NCBI GenBank assembly: GCA_028456385.1
Contig: JALNQF010000101.1
Span: forward strand, 103,634-167,633
DNA from: Ophiosphaerella korrae
Taxonomy: Eukaryota > Ascomycota > Dothideomycetes > Pleosporales > Phaeosphaeriaceae
Length of the DNA: 64,000 bases
Reading direction: 5' to 3'
Shown here: positions 27,272 through 38,350 of the stretch, piece after piece
Numbering within the stretch: the stretch's first letter is position 1
Layout of the letters: the number at the start of each line of letters is the position of its first letter
Notes under the pieces: model-generated
Database searches by the model: none
The model's input: the letters and a program-made list of their open reading frames with translations, nothing else
Told to the model about the DNA's origin: nothing
Position numbers and translations under genes: made by a program

Positions 27272-30200
27272 CCTTACTAATTTAGTTATTACAAGAAGTA
27301 AAGCGTAAGTAACGTATAGTCTAGCTAATATAATAGTAGAAAGTTTAACTAAAATAAGTAAAGCCCCTAAAAGTAGTTATAAGTCTAATAGTACTATATA
27401 AGAAACAATTAAAGACTAAATTAACAATTTAATCTTAGATAAAGAAGATATAAAAATAGTAATTAATACTTTAGAAATATAGAATAAGAAACTACAAAAT
27501 TACGTAAAGTAGAATAAAGTATAAATTAAAGCTATTATTAAAGGTTAGAATTAGATAGAACTAATTATACAACGCCTAGTAATAAGTGCAATAAAGAAAC
27601 TACCTAAAATACCTATCCTTAAGAAGTTTAACAAAACAAGGGAGAAACTAAGACCCTTTATTACTTTAGTATAACTCTAGATAGATATACAAGTACTATA
27701 CTTTAATATAGAAGAAAAGAAGGTAATATATATTAGGTTATACCTTAAAGAAGACGTAATAAGATAGTATAAACCTTACTAGATAGATTATATAATATAC
27801 TCTCTAATAACCTAGAAGGATAAAACTAGAGCTATTTTTAGAAGTTATAAATACTTTACTAAATAAATAAGAGTAGTATTTAGAGATATAGACGTTACCT
27901 AATAAGCTAAAAAGTAACTAAAAAAGCTTATATAAAGTTAGAGTATTCCTAAGTATTTATTATAATTTAAATAACTATTATAAAATATAGAGTAGAATAA
28001 GTTAGCTTTAATATTATAATTTAAGTAAGGACTAAACTTAAAAATTTAATACAAGATAATATATATAGAAAAACTAAAGATACTAGAAGCTCTAAAATAA
28101 CAAGTAATATAAATTAATAATAATCGTTAAGAATAGAAGAAAAACAAATATAGAGGTTATACCTAGAATTATAATAAAAGAGACCTTATAATCTTTAACG
28201 CTAATAAAAATAGAAAGAAAAAGAAGAATAAAAACTTTACATACTTTAATTATAGTAAACTAAGCTACTACGTAAAAGACTACTAATTAAAGAAAAGAAA
28301 AGATATAGTATATTATAAATATAGGAAACCTAGACACTTTATAAAAGACTATAAGAATAAAGACCTAAAGAAAGAAACTTAGTTAAAAATAACTAAAAAG
28401 AAAAAAAAAAGTACTATAAGTATAGGCTAAACTTTAAAAGAAAGTAGCTAAGAGTAAAGAAATATAATACGTAATACTCTATTAGACCTTTTATTACAAA
28501 GACAACTACTATATATATCTTTCTAGTAAATAGAGAGTAGGATACTTCTTATAATAGAAGTAGAAAGTAGTAGTAATAAAAGAAAATAGAATAAAAGCTT
28601 AGCTAAAAGAAATAGCCTAAGTAATAGACTTACTAATAGAAGACTTAGAAGAGGAAGAGCTTCTAGTACTATTAATCTAGGCTAAAGGACTAGTACTAGA
28701 TAAAGAGACTACTACGACTACCTCTAAAGGACTATAAGAAAGTAAGAGATAGGTTAGTATAAGAAGTATAAAGTATACCTAGCTAATAATATATAGCTAT
28801 AATAGCTATATAACTATAAATATAGAAGAATAAGATAAAGAAAAGAAGTTTATTTAAAAATACTTACTAGTTATAAGTATAGAAGAAGCGTATAAAGACT
28901 AAAAAGAACGTAATCCTAAAGAAATAAAGTTTATACTATTTTAAGAATAGATAAAGTAATATATAGTTATAGTAAGAAGAATACCTATATAAAAAGAATA
29001 GTAATACCTTATAAGAAAGATATAATAGATTAATAAAGCCTATATACTAAGAGTACTAGTAGTATACTATATCTTAATAATAGACACACCTAGTAAAAGC
29101 AAATACTAAGAAAGAGATAATAAAATAATAGATCTAAAACATCTAGTATACTTTAAAGTATTATAGATATTATACTTAGATAAGAATTATATTATATATA
29201 GAAACCCTAAAGTAAATAATAACATATAGCTTATAAGAAGAAGAGGCTATAACTATATAAGAGTAATTCTAGTAGAAAATATCTAAGGATAAGAAGTAAT
29301 CCTAGAAGATAAATATATAGTAGTAAGACTTAGCCTAAAACTATCTAAGAAATACGTCTAAAGAAGACTATAGTATAAATATATAAATAATAAATATCTA
29401 AAATATAAAGAATATAAACTTAAAGTAAGCTTATAGCCTTAAAAAGATAGATAATTTATAAAGCTACCTAAATAAGAAAAACTAGAAAGTATAAGAGGCC
29501 TATATATTATAAAAATAAGTATATACTAAAGAAAGAAAGTATAATTAATAATTAATAGTAGAGCTACAAGAAACTTTATATTAAAGAAGTTTATAGAAAT
29601 ATAGAGAATAAAGTATATAATAAAGAAATACCTTTAATAACTAAGTATAATTAAAAGAAAACTATTCTAAGAACTAATATAGTTTAAGATAGTACCTTTA
29701 ATACTAAGGTTAGAAGGACTAGAAATTAAGAATATAGTTATAGATATAACAACAATTAATAATAAACAAGATATAATATTAGGTATACTATAGTTATAAA
29801 TAACTAACCTATATATTAATTAGAGAATAGAGAAGATTAACTACTATAAAATAGATACGTTAAAGGCCTACAAGAATACTTACAAAGGAGAATTCCTAGA
29901 AGAATATAAGAAATAAGAAGAATAGCTTATAGAACCTAAAGATTACCTTCTAGAATATTAACTATAGGACTTAGCAATAGAAATAAAAGAAGAAAAGACG
30001 TAAAGTAGAGCCTAGTCTACTAGAAAACAAAAGAAGAGTTAAAGATTAAACAAGTATTTATTTAAAACGCAATAAAAAAGAGATAAATAAAAGAATCTAA
30101 ATCCTTAGTAGCTTATAGACTTATCTTTATAGATAAGAAAAGAATAAGTAATAAAAGACTTTATATAGACTTTAGAAAAACTAACGTAGTTATAAATAAG

Positions 30201-32839
30201 AACTAATACTCCTTACTAAAGATAGATATAATATAAGATAAACTATAGAAAGTAATAATCTTTACAAAGTTAGATATCTAGAACGCCTACTACTAAATTA
30301 GAATTAAAAAAAGTAATAAATAGAAAATAGTATTTAGAATATAATAAAGATTATATAAATATTTAGTTATACTATTTAGCTTAATAAATATACTAGTAGT
30401 ATTCTAAGAAAAGATTAATATAGTACTAAGAGAGTACTTAGATATATTTATATTTATATACTTAGATAATATCTTTATATTCTTAGAAATAGAGGAAGAA
30501 TATATATAATATATATACAAAGTACTAGAAAAACTAGTAGAAGCTAAAATATTTCTTAAAATAAGAAAATACAAGTTCTACATAAAAGAAATAGATTTCT
30601 TAGGGTTTATTATAGAACTAAGAAAGATTAAGATTAATCTAGAGAAGATTAAGTTAATTAATAAATAGCTAATACTAAAAAACCTAAAAGAGGTATAATA
30701 ATTTTATAGGCTAGCTAACTTTTATAAGAAGTTAATAGTAAGATAGTCTAAAGATATAGAACTAATAATAAAACTTATAAAAAAAGATACGCTATTTAAA
30801 TAGATAAAAGAATATAATAAAGTATTTAAGAAGATTAAGAAGAAGTTTATAAAAAACCTAGTTATTAGAATATATAACCTAGACCTACTAGTAATAGTAA
30901 AGATAGACGTATCTAACTTAGTCTATAGAATAGTACTAATATAAGAAAACTTAGAGACTAAAAAAGAATACTTAGTTAAGTACTTCTCTAAGAAAATAAA
31001 AATAGTAGAACTTAACTACTTAATCTATAACAAAGAGATACTAGTAATCTATAAAGTATTTAAGTAATAGAGAGTATACCTATAAAGAGTAAAATATTAG
31101 ATAAAGGTCTATATAGACTATAAGAATCTTATAAAATTTATAATAAATAAAGAATTATTATAACGCTATATAAGATAGTAGGAATACTTATTAATATTTA
31201 ATATAGAAATTATATATATAAAAAGGAAAGACAATTAGTTTATAGACGCCTTTAGTAGAAGGCTAGACTTATAAAAAGAAGTAAGTACTACTAGTATAGT
31301 TTTAGTTAAGAATAAAGAAGAATACTTAGTCCTAAATATATATAAAATAGCTATAATACTTAAAAAGAAGAGTAGCGAGCTAGATAAATAGATTTAGAAA
31401 ATAATAAAAGAAGTATCTAAAAAAATAGAGAAACTAGAAATCTAAGAAGGATTTATACAAGCCTATAGAAGAATATATATCTTAAAGAAGATCTAGAGAG
31501 AATTTATATAATAATTCTATAAATTACTAGTATATAGTTACTAAGGTATTAAAAAAATATTAGATAAACTACTATAAGACTACTATATTCTAAAAGTAAG
31601 ATAATTAGTAATAAAGGTACTATAAGACTATATAGAATACTAAAGGAATAAATATAATAGATATATACTATATAGAATATTATAACTAGTAGAAGTACTA
31701 AAATAACTATAAAGAGTTATTATAATAGACTTTATTATAAAGTTACTAAAGTCTAAAGACTTAATATTAGAAGTTAAGTATAATAGAATCTTAATAATAG
31801 TAGATAAGCTTATAAAGTATATATACTTTAGACTATATAAAGAGAAAAGTAGAATAGAGGTTACTATATACTAGGTTCTAGGAACTATAATTAGTTAATA
31901 TAGACTACTAGATAAGATTATTATAGATAGAGACGTACAATTTATATTAAAACTATAGGGAATAATAATAGCGCAATTAGGAATTAAATATATAATATCT
32001 ATAGTATATTACCTATAAATAGATAGATAGTTAGAATAAATAAATTAGATAGTAGAACAATACTTAAGATACTACCTTAACTATAACTAGAATAATTAGG
32101 TATAGTTACTACCTATAGTATAGTTAGTATATAATAGCGTAAAGAATATAGTAATAGGAGTATTACTCTTTTTTATAAACTATAGATTTAAACCTAATAT
32201 ATACTAAATACTAAGAAATTAGATATCTTAGTCTCTAAGAGAAAAAAGTTTTACTAATAGACTTAAAGATATATATAATTAACTAAGATAAGATATAAAA
32301 TTCTTATACAATTATATAATAAAATACTATAATAAGAAGTATAAAAAGAGACCTTAATTTAGAGAGAAAGAAAAAGTATAGTTAGTATAGAAGAATATTA
32401 AAAGTAAGAAACTAAGCTTAAAATTAGACTACGTTAAAATAAGACTATATAAAATTAAGAAAGAAGTTATACTAGTTATATTTAAATTAAAGCTACTAAA
32501 TAAGATAAAGATATACTTAATATTCTATATAGCTCTACTAAAAAAAGTACTATAAGTAGTAGAACTACTAGTATATAAAGTAGATACGTATAGAGAATAA
32601 AAAGAATAAAAAGTTAAAGAAATCTTATAATACTAGTTCTATAATAGAAGAAACTACTACTTAGTAAAATAGATAGGTATAGATAAAAAAGGACAACTAT
32701 AGGAGAAAATATAGGAACTAGAGAATAATCTTAATTACTCTAAGAAATTAGAGGAGTTCTAAAATTAAAACCCTCTAGAACGCCTAGTAGCAAACTAAGA
32801 GAACTAATATTACTAATAATAGATAGAGAGATAATAAAG

Positions 32840-33440
32840 ACGTTTAGCGTAAGACCTACTATAGTAATATTAAATACTTTATCTAAGTCTAGCTTAGCTT
32901 CTAGAGCTACTAACTACTTAGCTAATTTCTTATTATTTAAGGCCTTTATCTTATAAAGATAAAAGAAGTAAGCTTAATTCTTTACTAGCTTACTTTATAT
33001 AAACTCCTAGATACGCTTATACTTAGCTTTAGCCTCTATAATTTAAGATAGTAATTTCTTTTAAGTCTAGTTAATAGCTTTCCCTATTATTATTAAGCCT
33101 AGATATAAGAATAAGTATAATAAACTTATTCTTAGAAAGAGAAATACTAGATATATTATAAGAACTACGTATATTTATACAAATATATACTTTATAAGCT
33201 CTACTATTATTTATAGAAATAATATAAAGAAGAAACTTAAGGTTTAACTTAAAAGAAGTATAATAAGAGTAAAGAAATATTTTAACACTATTACGTAATA
33301 CGTAATTAGTAAAGAGGTAGTAATAATATATAAATAAAATAAGTGTAAGAGAGAATAAAGAACTCTATATTAATAAAGAAACTAGACTAATAACTTTAGC
33401 TCTAAGATAGGAAAACTAAGACCTACTTAAAAGAGGAGAT
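32840..33440 (-). pseudogene. Antisense reading frame in family-1 3' tail (youngest copy)
   Basis: On the strand opposite to pol, between the chromodomain and the 3' LTR, two adjacent frames stay mostly open. The upstream one runs from about 33440 to the stop at 33071-33073. The second, one base out of phase, runs from about 33090 to 32840. The few in-frame TAG/TAA codons could be former CAG/CAA or TGG. Motifs such as VISLVSL, VKIFLY.YYT, EAKAKYK and YKIKA.NN also occur at the same place in copies with quite different LTRs (48899-49520 on the plus strand). I recognise no known protein. It could be an accessory retroelement gene or a chance open frame opposite constrained DNA. Confidence 0.4.
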
Positions 33441-33442
33441 AG

Positions 33443-33871
33443 TATTATAGGTGTAATAGAAGAAATTAAGATAGAACTAATTAGTCTTAATCTAGATACT
33501 AACAAAGTATAAGATAAGTAAGGTAATAACTTTAATTAGGAGACTATATATAACTAGGATACCTAAGGTAATCTATAATCTATAGACTCTTAGTAATAAT
33601 AGATTATAGATTAGAGTAATCTATAATCTACTAGTCTTAGTAACTATAGATTATAGATTATAATAAGTATATAGTTAGTAGAATATATATTATTAGGATA
33701 GTATTAGTAATTTAATCCTTTAACTATAGAACGCTAATATAAGATAGTTATAAAATATCTTCTATTATTTATAAGTTATTATAGATTATAACTTAAGCTT
33801 TTACTATTAACTCTTAATCTACTAACACTTTTTAGGTACTAGGAAGTTAACCCTAGTAACACCCTATTATA
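33443..33871 (+). repeat. 3' LTR, family-1 variant 1b
   Basis: 429 bp, with ends TATTATAGGTG and CCCTATTATA. It is nearly collinear with 26843-27271 and differs mainly by C-to-T and G-to-A changes, as expected for RIP acting on two once-identical LTRs. Confidence 0.9.
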
Positions 33872-36223
33872 AAAGTACTAGATAAAGGTCTATATAGACT
33901 ATAAAAATCTTATAAGATTTATAATAAATAAAGAATTATTATAATACTATATAAAATAGTAGGAGTTCTTATTAATATTTAATATAGAAATTATATATAT
34001 AAAAGGGAAAGATAATTAGTTTATAGATACCTTTAGTAGAAGACTAGACTTATAAGAAGAAGTAAGCGCTACTAATATAGTTCTAGTTAAGAATAAAGAA
34101 AGATACTTAGTTCTAAATATACCTAAGATAGCTATAATACTTAAAAGAATAAGTAGTAAACTAAACAAATAGATTTAGAAAATAACGTAAGAAGTATTTA
34201 AAGAAATAGAAAAACTAGAAATTTATAAAAGATTTATACAAGCCTATAGAAGAATATATATTCTAAGTAAGATCTAAAGAGAATTTATATAATAGTTCTA
34301 TAAATTACTAGTATATAGTTACTAAAAAATAGAAAAAATATTAGATAGACTACTATAAGATTATTATATTCTAAAAGTAAAATAACTAGTAATAAAAGTA
34401 CTACAAGACTATATAGAGTACTATAGAAATAAATACAATAGATATATACTATATAGAATATTATAACTAGTAGAAGTACTAGAATAACTATAGAGAGTTA
34501 TTATAATAGACTTTATTACAAAGCTACTAAAGTCTAAAGACTTAATATTAAAAGTTAATTATAATAGAATCCTAATAATAGTAGATAAACTTATAAAGTA
34601 TACGTACTTTAGACTATATAAAGAGAAAAGTAAGATAGAAGTTACTATATACTAGGTTCTAGGAACTATAATTAGTTAATATAGACTACTAGATAAAATT
34701 ATTATAGATAAAGATATATAATTTATATTAAAACTATAGAGAATAATAGTAGTGTAATTAGGAATATAATACGTAATATCTATAGTATACTATCTATAAA
34801 TAAATAGATAGTTAGAATAAATAAATTAGATAGTAGAATAATATTTAAGATACTACCTTAACTATAACTAGAATAATTAAGTATAACTACTACCTATAGT
34901 ATAGTTAGTATATAATAGCGCAAAGAATATAGTAATAAGAATATTACTTTTTTTTATAAACTATAGATTTAAACCTAATATATACTAGATACTAAGAAAC
35001 TAGATATCTTAGTTTCTAAGAAGAGAAAACTTCGCTAATAGACTTAAAGATATATATAATTAACTAAGATAAGATATAGAATTCTTATATAATTAAATAG
35101 CTAAGTACTATAATAAGAAATATAAAAGAAAACCTTAATTTAGAGAAAGAGAAAAAGTATAGTTAGTATAAAAAAATATTAAAAGTAAATAACTAAGTTT
35201 AAAACTAGACTACGTTAAGATAAGACTATATAAGATTAAAAAAGAAGTTATACTAGTTATATTTAAATTAAAGCTACTAAATAAAATAAAGATATATCTA
35301 ATATTCTACGTAGCTTTACTAGAACAAGTACTATAAGAAGTAGAACTACTAGTATATAAAGTAGATACGTATAGAGAATAAGAAAAATAAGAAGTTAAAA
35401 AAATCTTAGTATACTAATTCTATAATAGAAGAAACTATTACTTAGTAGAATAGATAAGAATAGACGAGAAAGGATAACTATAGGAGAAAATATAGGAACT
35501 AGAAGATAACTTTAATTACTCTAAGAAACTAGAGGACTACTAAAGTTAAAACTTTCTAGAACGCCTAGTAGTAAACTAAAAGAACTAATATTACTAATAA
35601 TAGATAGAGAGATAATAAGGACTTTTAATATAGGAACTACTATAGTAATACTAAACGCTTTATCTAGATCTAGCTTAGCTTCTAGAGCTACTAACTACTT
35701 AGCTAATTTCTTATTATTTAAGGCCTTTATCTTATAAAAGTAAAAGAGATAAGCTTAATTCTTTACTAGCTTACTTTACGTAAGCTCTTAGATATACTTA
35801 CGCTTAGCTTTAGCCTCTATAATTTAAGATAGTAATTTCTCTTAAGTCTAGTTAATAGCTTTCTCTATTATTATTAAGCTTAGACGTAAGAATAAGTATA
35901 ATAAACGTATACTTAGAAAGAGAAATACTAGATATATTATAAGAGCTACGTATATTTATATAAATATACGCTTTATAAGCCTTACTATTATTTATAGAAA
36001 TAATATAAAGAAGAGACTTAGAGTTTAATTTAGGAGAAGTATAACAAGAATAAGGAAATATTTTAATACTATTACGTAATACGTAATTAGTAAAGAGATA
36101 GTAATAACGTATAGATAAAATAGTTATAAAAGAGGATAAAGAACTCTATATTAATAAAAAAACTAGACTAATAACTTTAGCTTTAGGATAAGTAAACTAG
36201 AACTTACTTAGAAAGAGAGATAG
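33872..36223 (+). mobile_element. Family-1 element, RNase H end to 3' tail
   Basis: This resumes after the AAAGT duplication in the RNase H domain that broke off at 26842. It continues through integrase (about 34230-35000), chromodomain (about 35360-35560) and the antisense-frame tail (35600-36223), and runs into an LTR at 36224. That LTR is variant 1b-like and does not match the 5' LTR at 15664, so the plus-strand element here is a mosaic of two copies. Confidence 0.75.
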
Positions 36224-36680
36224 TATTATAAGTGTAATAGAAGGAATCGAGATAAAACTAATTAGTTTTAACTTAGATACTAATAAAGTATAGAATAAGT
36301 AAAGTAATAATCTTAATTAGGAAACTATATACAACTAAGATACTTAGTATAATTTATAATCTATAAACTCTTAGCGTTAATAGATTATAGATTAGAGTAA
36401 TCTATAATCTATTAGTTTTAGTAACTATAAATTATAGATTACAATAAGTATATAGTTAGTAGGATATATATTATTAAGATAGTATTAGTAATTTAATCCT
36501 TTAACTATAGAACGCTAATCTAAGATAGTTATAAAATATCTTTAATTATTTATAGTTATTATAGATTAACTCCTAAGCTTTTACTATTAACTTCTAATCT
36601 ACTAACTTTTTTAAAATAAGTACTTATAGTTAATAATAGGTAGCCTATAATACTATAGTTAATAATAGGTAGCCTATAAT
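36224..36680 (+). repeat. Family-1 LTR (1b-like) with duplicated 3' terminus
   Basis: It begins TATTATAAGTG and reaches a normal end at 36652. The last 28 bp (TATAGTTAATAATAGG...CCTATAATA) then occur a second time up to about 36680. It lacks a partner 5' LTR anywhere upstream in this nest. Confidence 0.75.
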
Positions 36681-37968
36681 AAGAAGTATTACTTTTTTTT
36701 ATAAACTATAGATTTAAGCCTAATATATATTAGATACTAAGAAATTAAATATCTTAGTTTTCTAGAGGAGAAAACTTTACTAATAGACTTAAAAATATAT
36801 ATAATTAACTAAAATAGAATATAGAATTCCTATATAATTATATAGCTAAGTACTATAATAAGAAGTATAAAGAAAAACTTTAATTTAAAAAAAGAGAAAA
36901 AGTATAGTTAATATAAAAGAATATTAAGAGTAAATAACTAAGTTTAAAACTAGACTATATTAAGATAAAACTATATAAAGTAAAGAAAAAAGTTATACTA
37001 GTTATATTTAAACTAAAGCTACTAAATAAGATAAAAATATACTTAATATTCTACGTAGCTTTACTAGAATAAGTACTATAAAAAGTAAAACTACTAGTAT
37101 ATAAAGTAGATATATATAGAGAATAAGAAGAATAAAAAGTTAAAGAAATTTTATAGTACTAGTTCTATAATAGAAGAAACTACTACTTAGTAGAATAGAT
37201 AGGTATAGATAAAAAGAGATAACTATAGGAAAAAATATAGGAACTAAAAAATAATCTTAATTACTTTAAGAAACTAAAAGAGTTCTAAAGTTAAAACTCT
37301 TTAGAATACTTAGTAGTAAGCTAAGAGAACTAATATTACTACTACTAGATAAAGAAGTAATAAAAACGTTTAGTATAAGACCTACTATAGTAATACTAAA
37401 TACTTTATCTAGGTTAAGCTTAGCTTCTAGAGCTACTAACTACTTAGCTAATTTCTTATTATTTAACACCTTTATTTTATAAAGATAAGAGAAATAAGCT
37501 TAATTTTCTACTAGCTTACTCTATATAAGTTCTTAGATCTACTTATACTTAGCTTTAGCCTCTATAATTTAAGATAGTAAATTCTCTTAAGTTTAGTTAA
37601 TAGCTCTCTCTATTATTATTAAGCCTAGATATAAAAATAAGTATAATAAATATATACTTAAAGAGAGAGATACTAGATACGTTATAAGAACTATATATAT
37701 TTATATAAATATATACCTTATAAGCTTTACTATTATTTATAGAAATAATATAAAAAAGAGACTTAGAGTTTAACTTAAGAGAAATATAATAAAAATAAAA
37801 AAATATCTTAATACTATTATATAACACGTAATTAGTAAAGAAGTAGTAATAATACGTAGATAAAATAACTATAAAAAGTAATAAAAAACTATAAATTAAT
37901 AAAGAAAGTAGATTAATAACTTTAGCTCTAAGATAGATAAATAAAGACTTACTTAAAAAAAAAGATAG
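36681..37968 (+). mobile_element. Second copy of family-1 integrase end, chromodomain and tail
   Basis: The sequence restarts inside integrase (compare 34930 onward), so integrase C-terminus, chromodomain (about 37110-37290) and tail are present twice in a row, the first copy ending at 36223. This copy leads to the LTR at 37969 that pairs with 15664. The arrangement fits an element inserted into another's integrase region, followed by recombination that deleted the 5' part of the inserted one. Confidence 0.7.
37597..37827 (-). pseudogene. Antisense ORF of 76 codons in a RIPped family-1 tail
   Basis: This is the only ATG-initiated frame of 60 codons or more in the first 55 kb, and it lies opposite to pol between chromodomain and LTR. 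Its product is Ile/Tyr/Asn-rich, ends LNNNRESY, and aligns with the open frame at the same place in the 26843-33871 element. The ATG may be fortuitous: the conserved frame starts farther upstream toward the LTR. It has no recognised domain. RIP bias inflates Ile and Tyr codons, so the apparent hydrophobicity should not be over-read. Confidence 0.35.
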
Positions 37969-38350
37969 TATTATAATAGTAATAAGAGAACTATAGATAG
38001 AACTAATTAGCTCTATAATAACTAAACTAGATTTATATAACTCTAAAGGGTATAAACTTAATTAAGAAGCTATATATAATTAAGATACCTAGAGTAATCT
38101 ATAATCTATTAGTTTTAGTAACTATAAATTAATAGATTATAATAAGTATATAGTTAGTAGTAATATATATTATTAAGATAGTATTAGTAATTTAATCCTT
38201 TAACTATAGAACGCTAATATAAGATAGTTATAAAATCTCTTCTATTATTTATAGTTATTATAGATCTCTATATAAACTTCTATTATTACTTTATAATCTA
38301 CTAACTCTTTAAGATAAGTACTTATAGTTAATAATAAGTAACTTATTATA
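37969..38350 (+). repeat. 3' LTR of the inner plus-strand family-1 element
   Basis: 382 bp, matching 15664-16093 in its distinctive 5' segment but lacking about 48 bp of an internal ATAGATTA-rich repeat. RNase H sequence of the outer minus-strand element follows directly. Confidence 0.75.

Larger units (their letters stand above)
26843..33871 (+). mobile_element. Full-length family-1 chromovirus (LTR variant 1b), 5-bp target duplication AAAGT
   Basis: The best-preserved element: 7029 bp, both LTRs 429 bp, flanked by AAAGT at 26838-26842 and 33872-33876. Order on the plus strand: gag (about 27300-28450) with two CX2CX4HX4C knuckles (28242-28283 and 28311-28352; all Cys read as Tyr, the second His intact), protease (NSRA for DSGA near 29552; ILG..WL near 29770-29820), reverse transcriptase (about 30095-30760, YLDN near 30456), RNase H (about 30860-31290), integrase (about 31460-32260), a post-integrase region (32430-32590) and a chromodomain (about 32590-32770). 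A tail with a conserved antisense frame (about 32840-33440) precedes the 3' LTR. Full-length autonomous elements of this group encode Gag-Pol; here every domain is interrupted by TAA/TAG. Confidence 0.9.
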
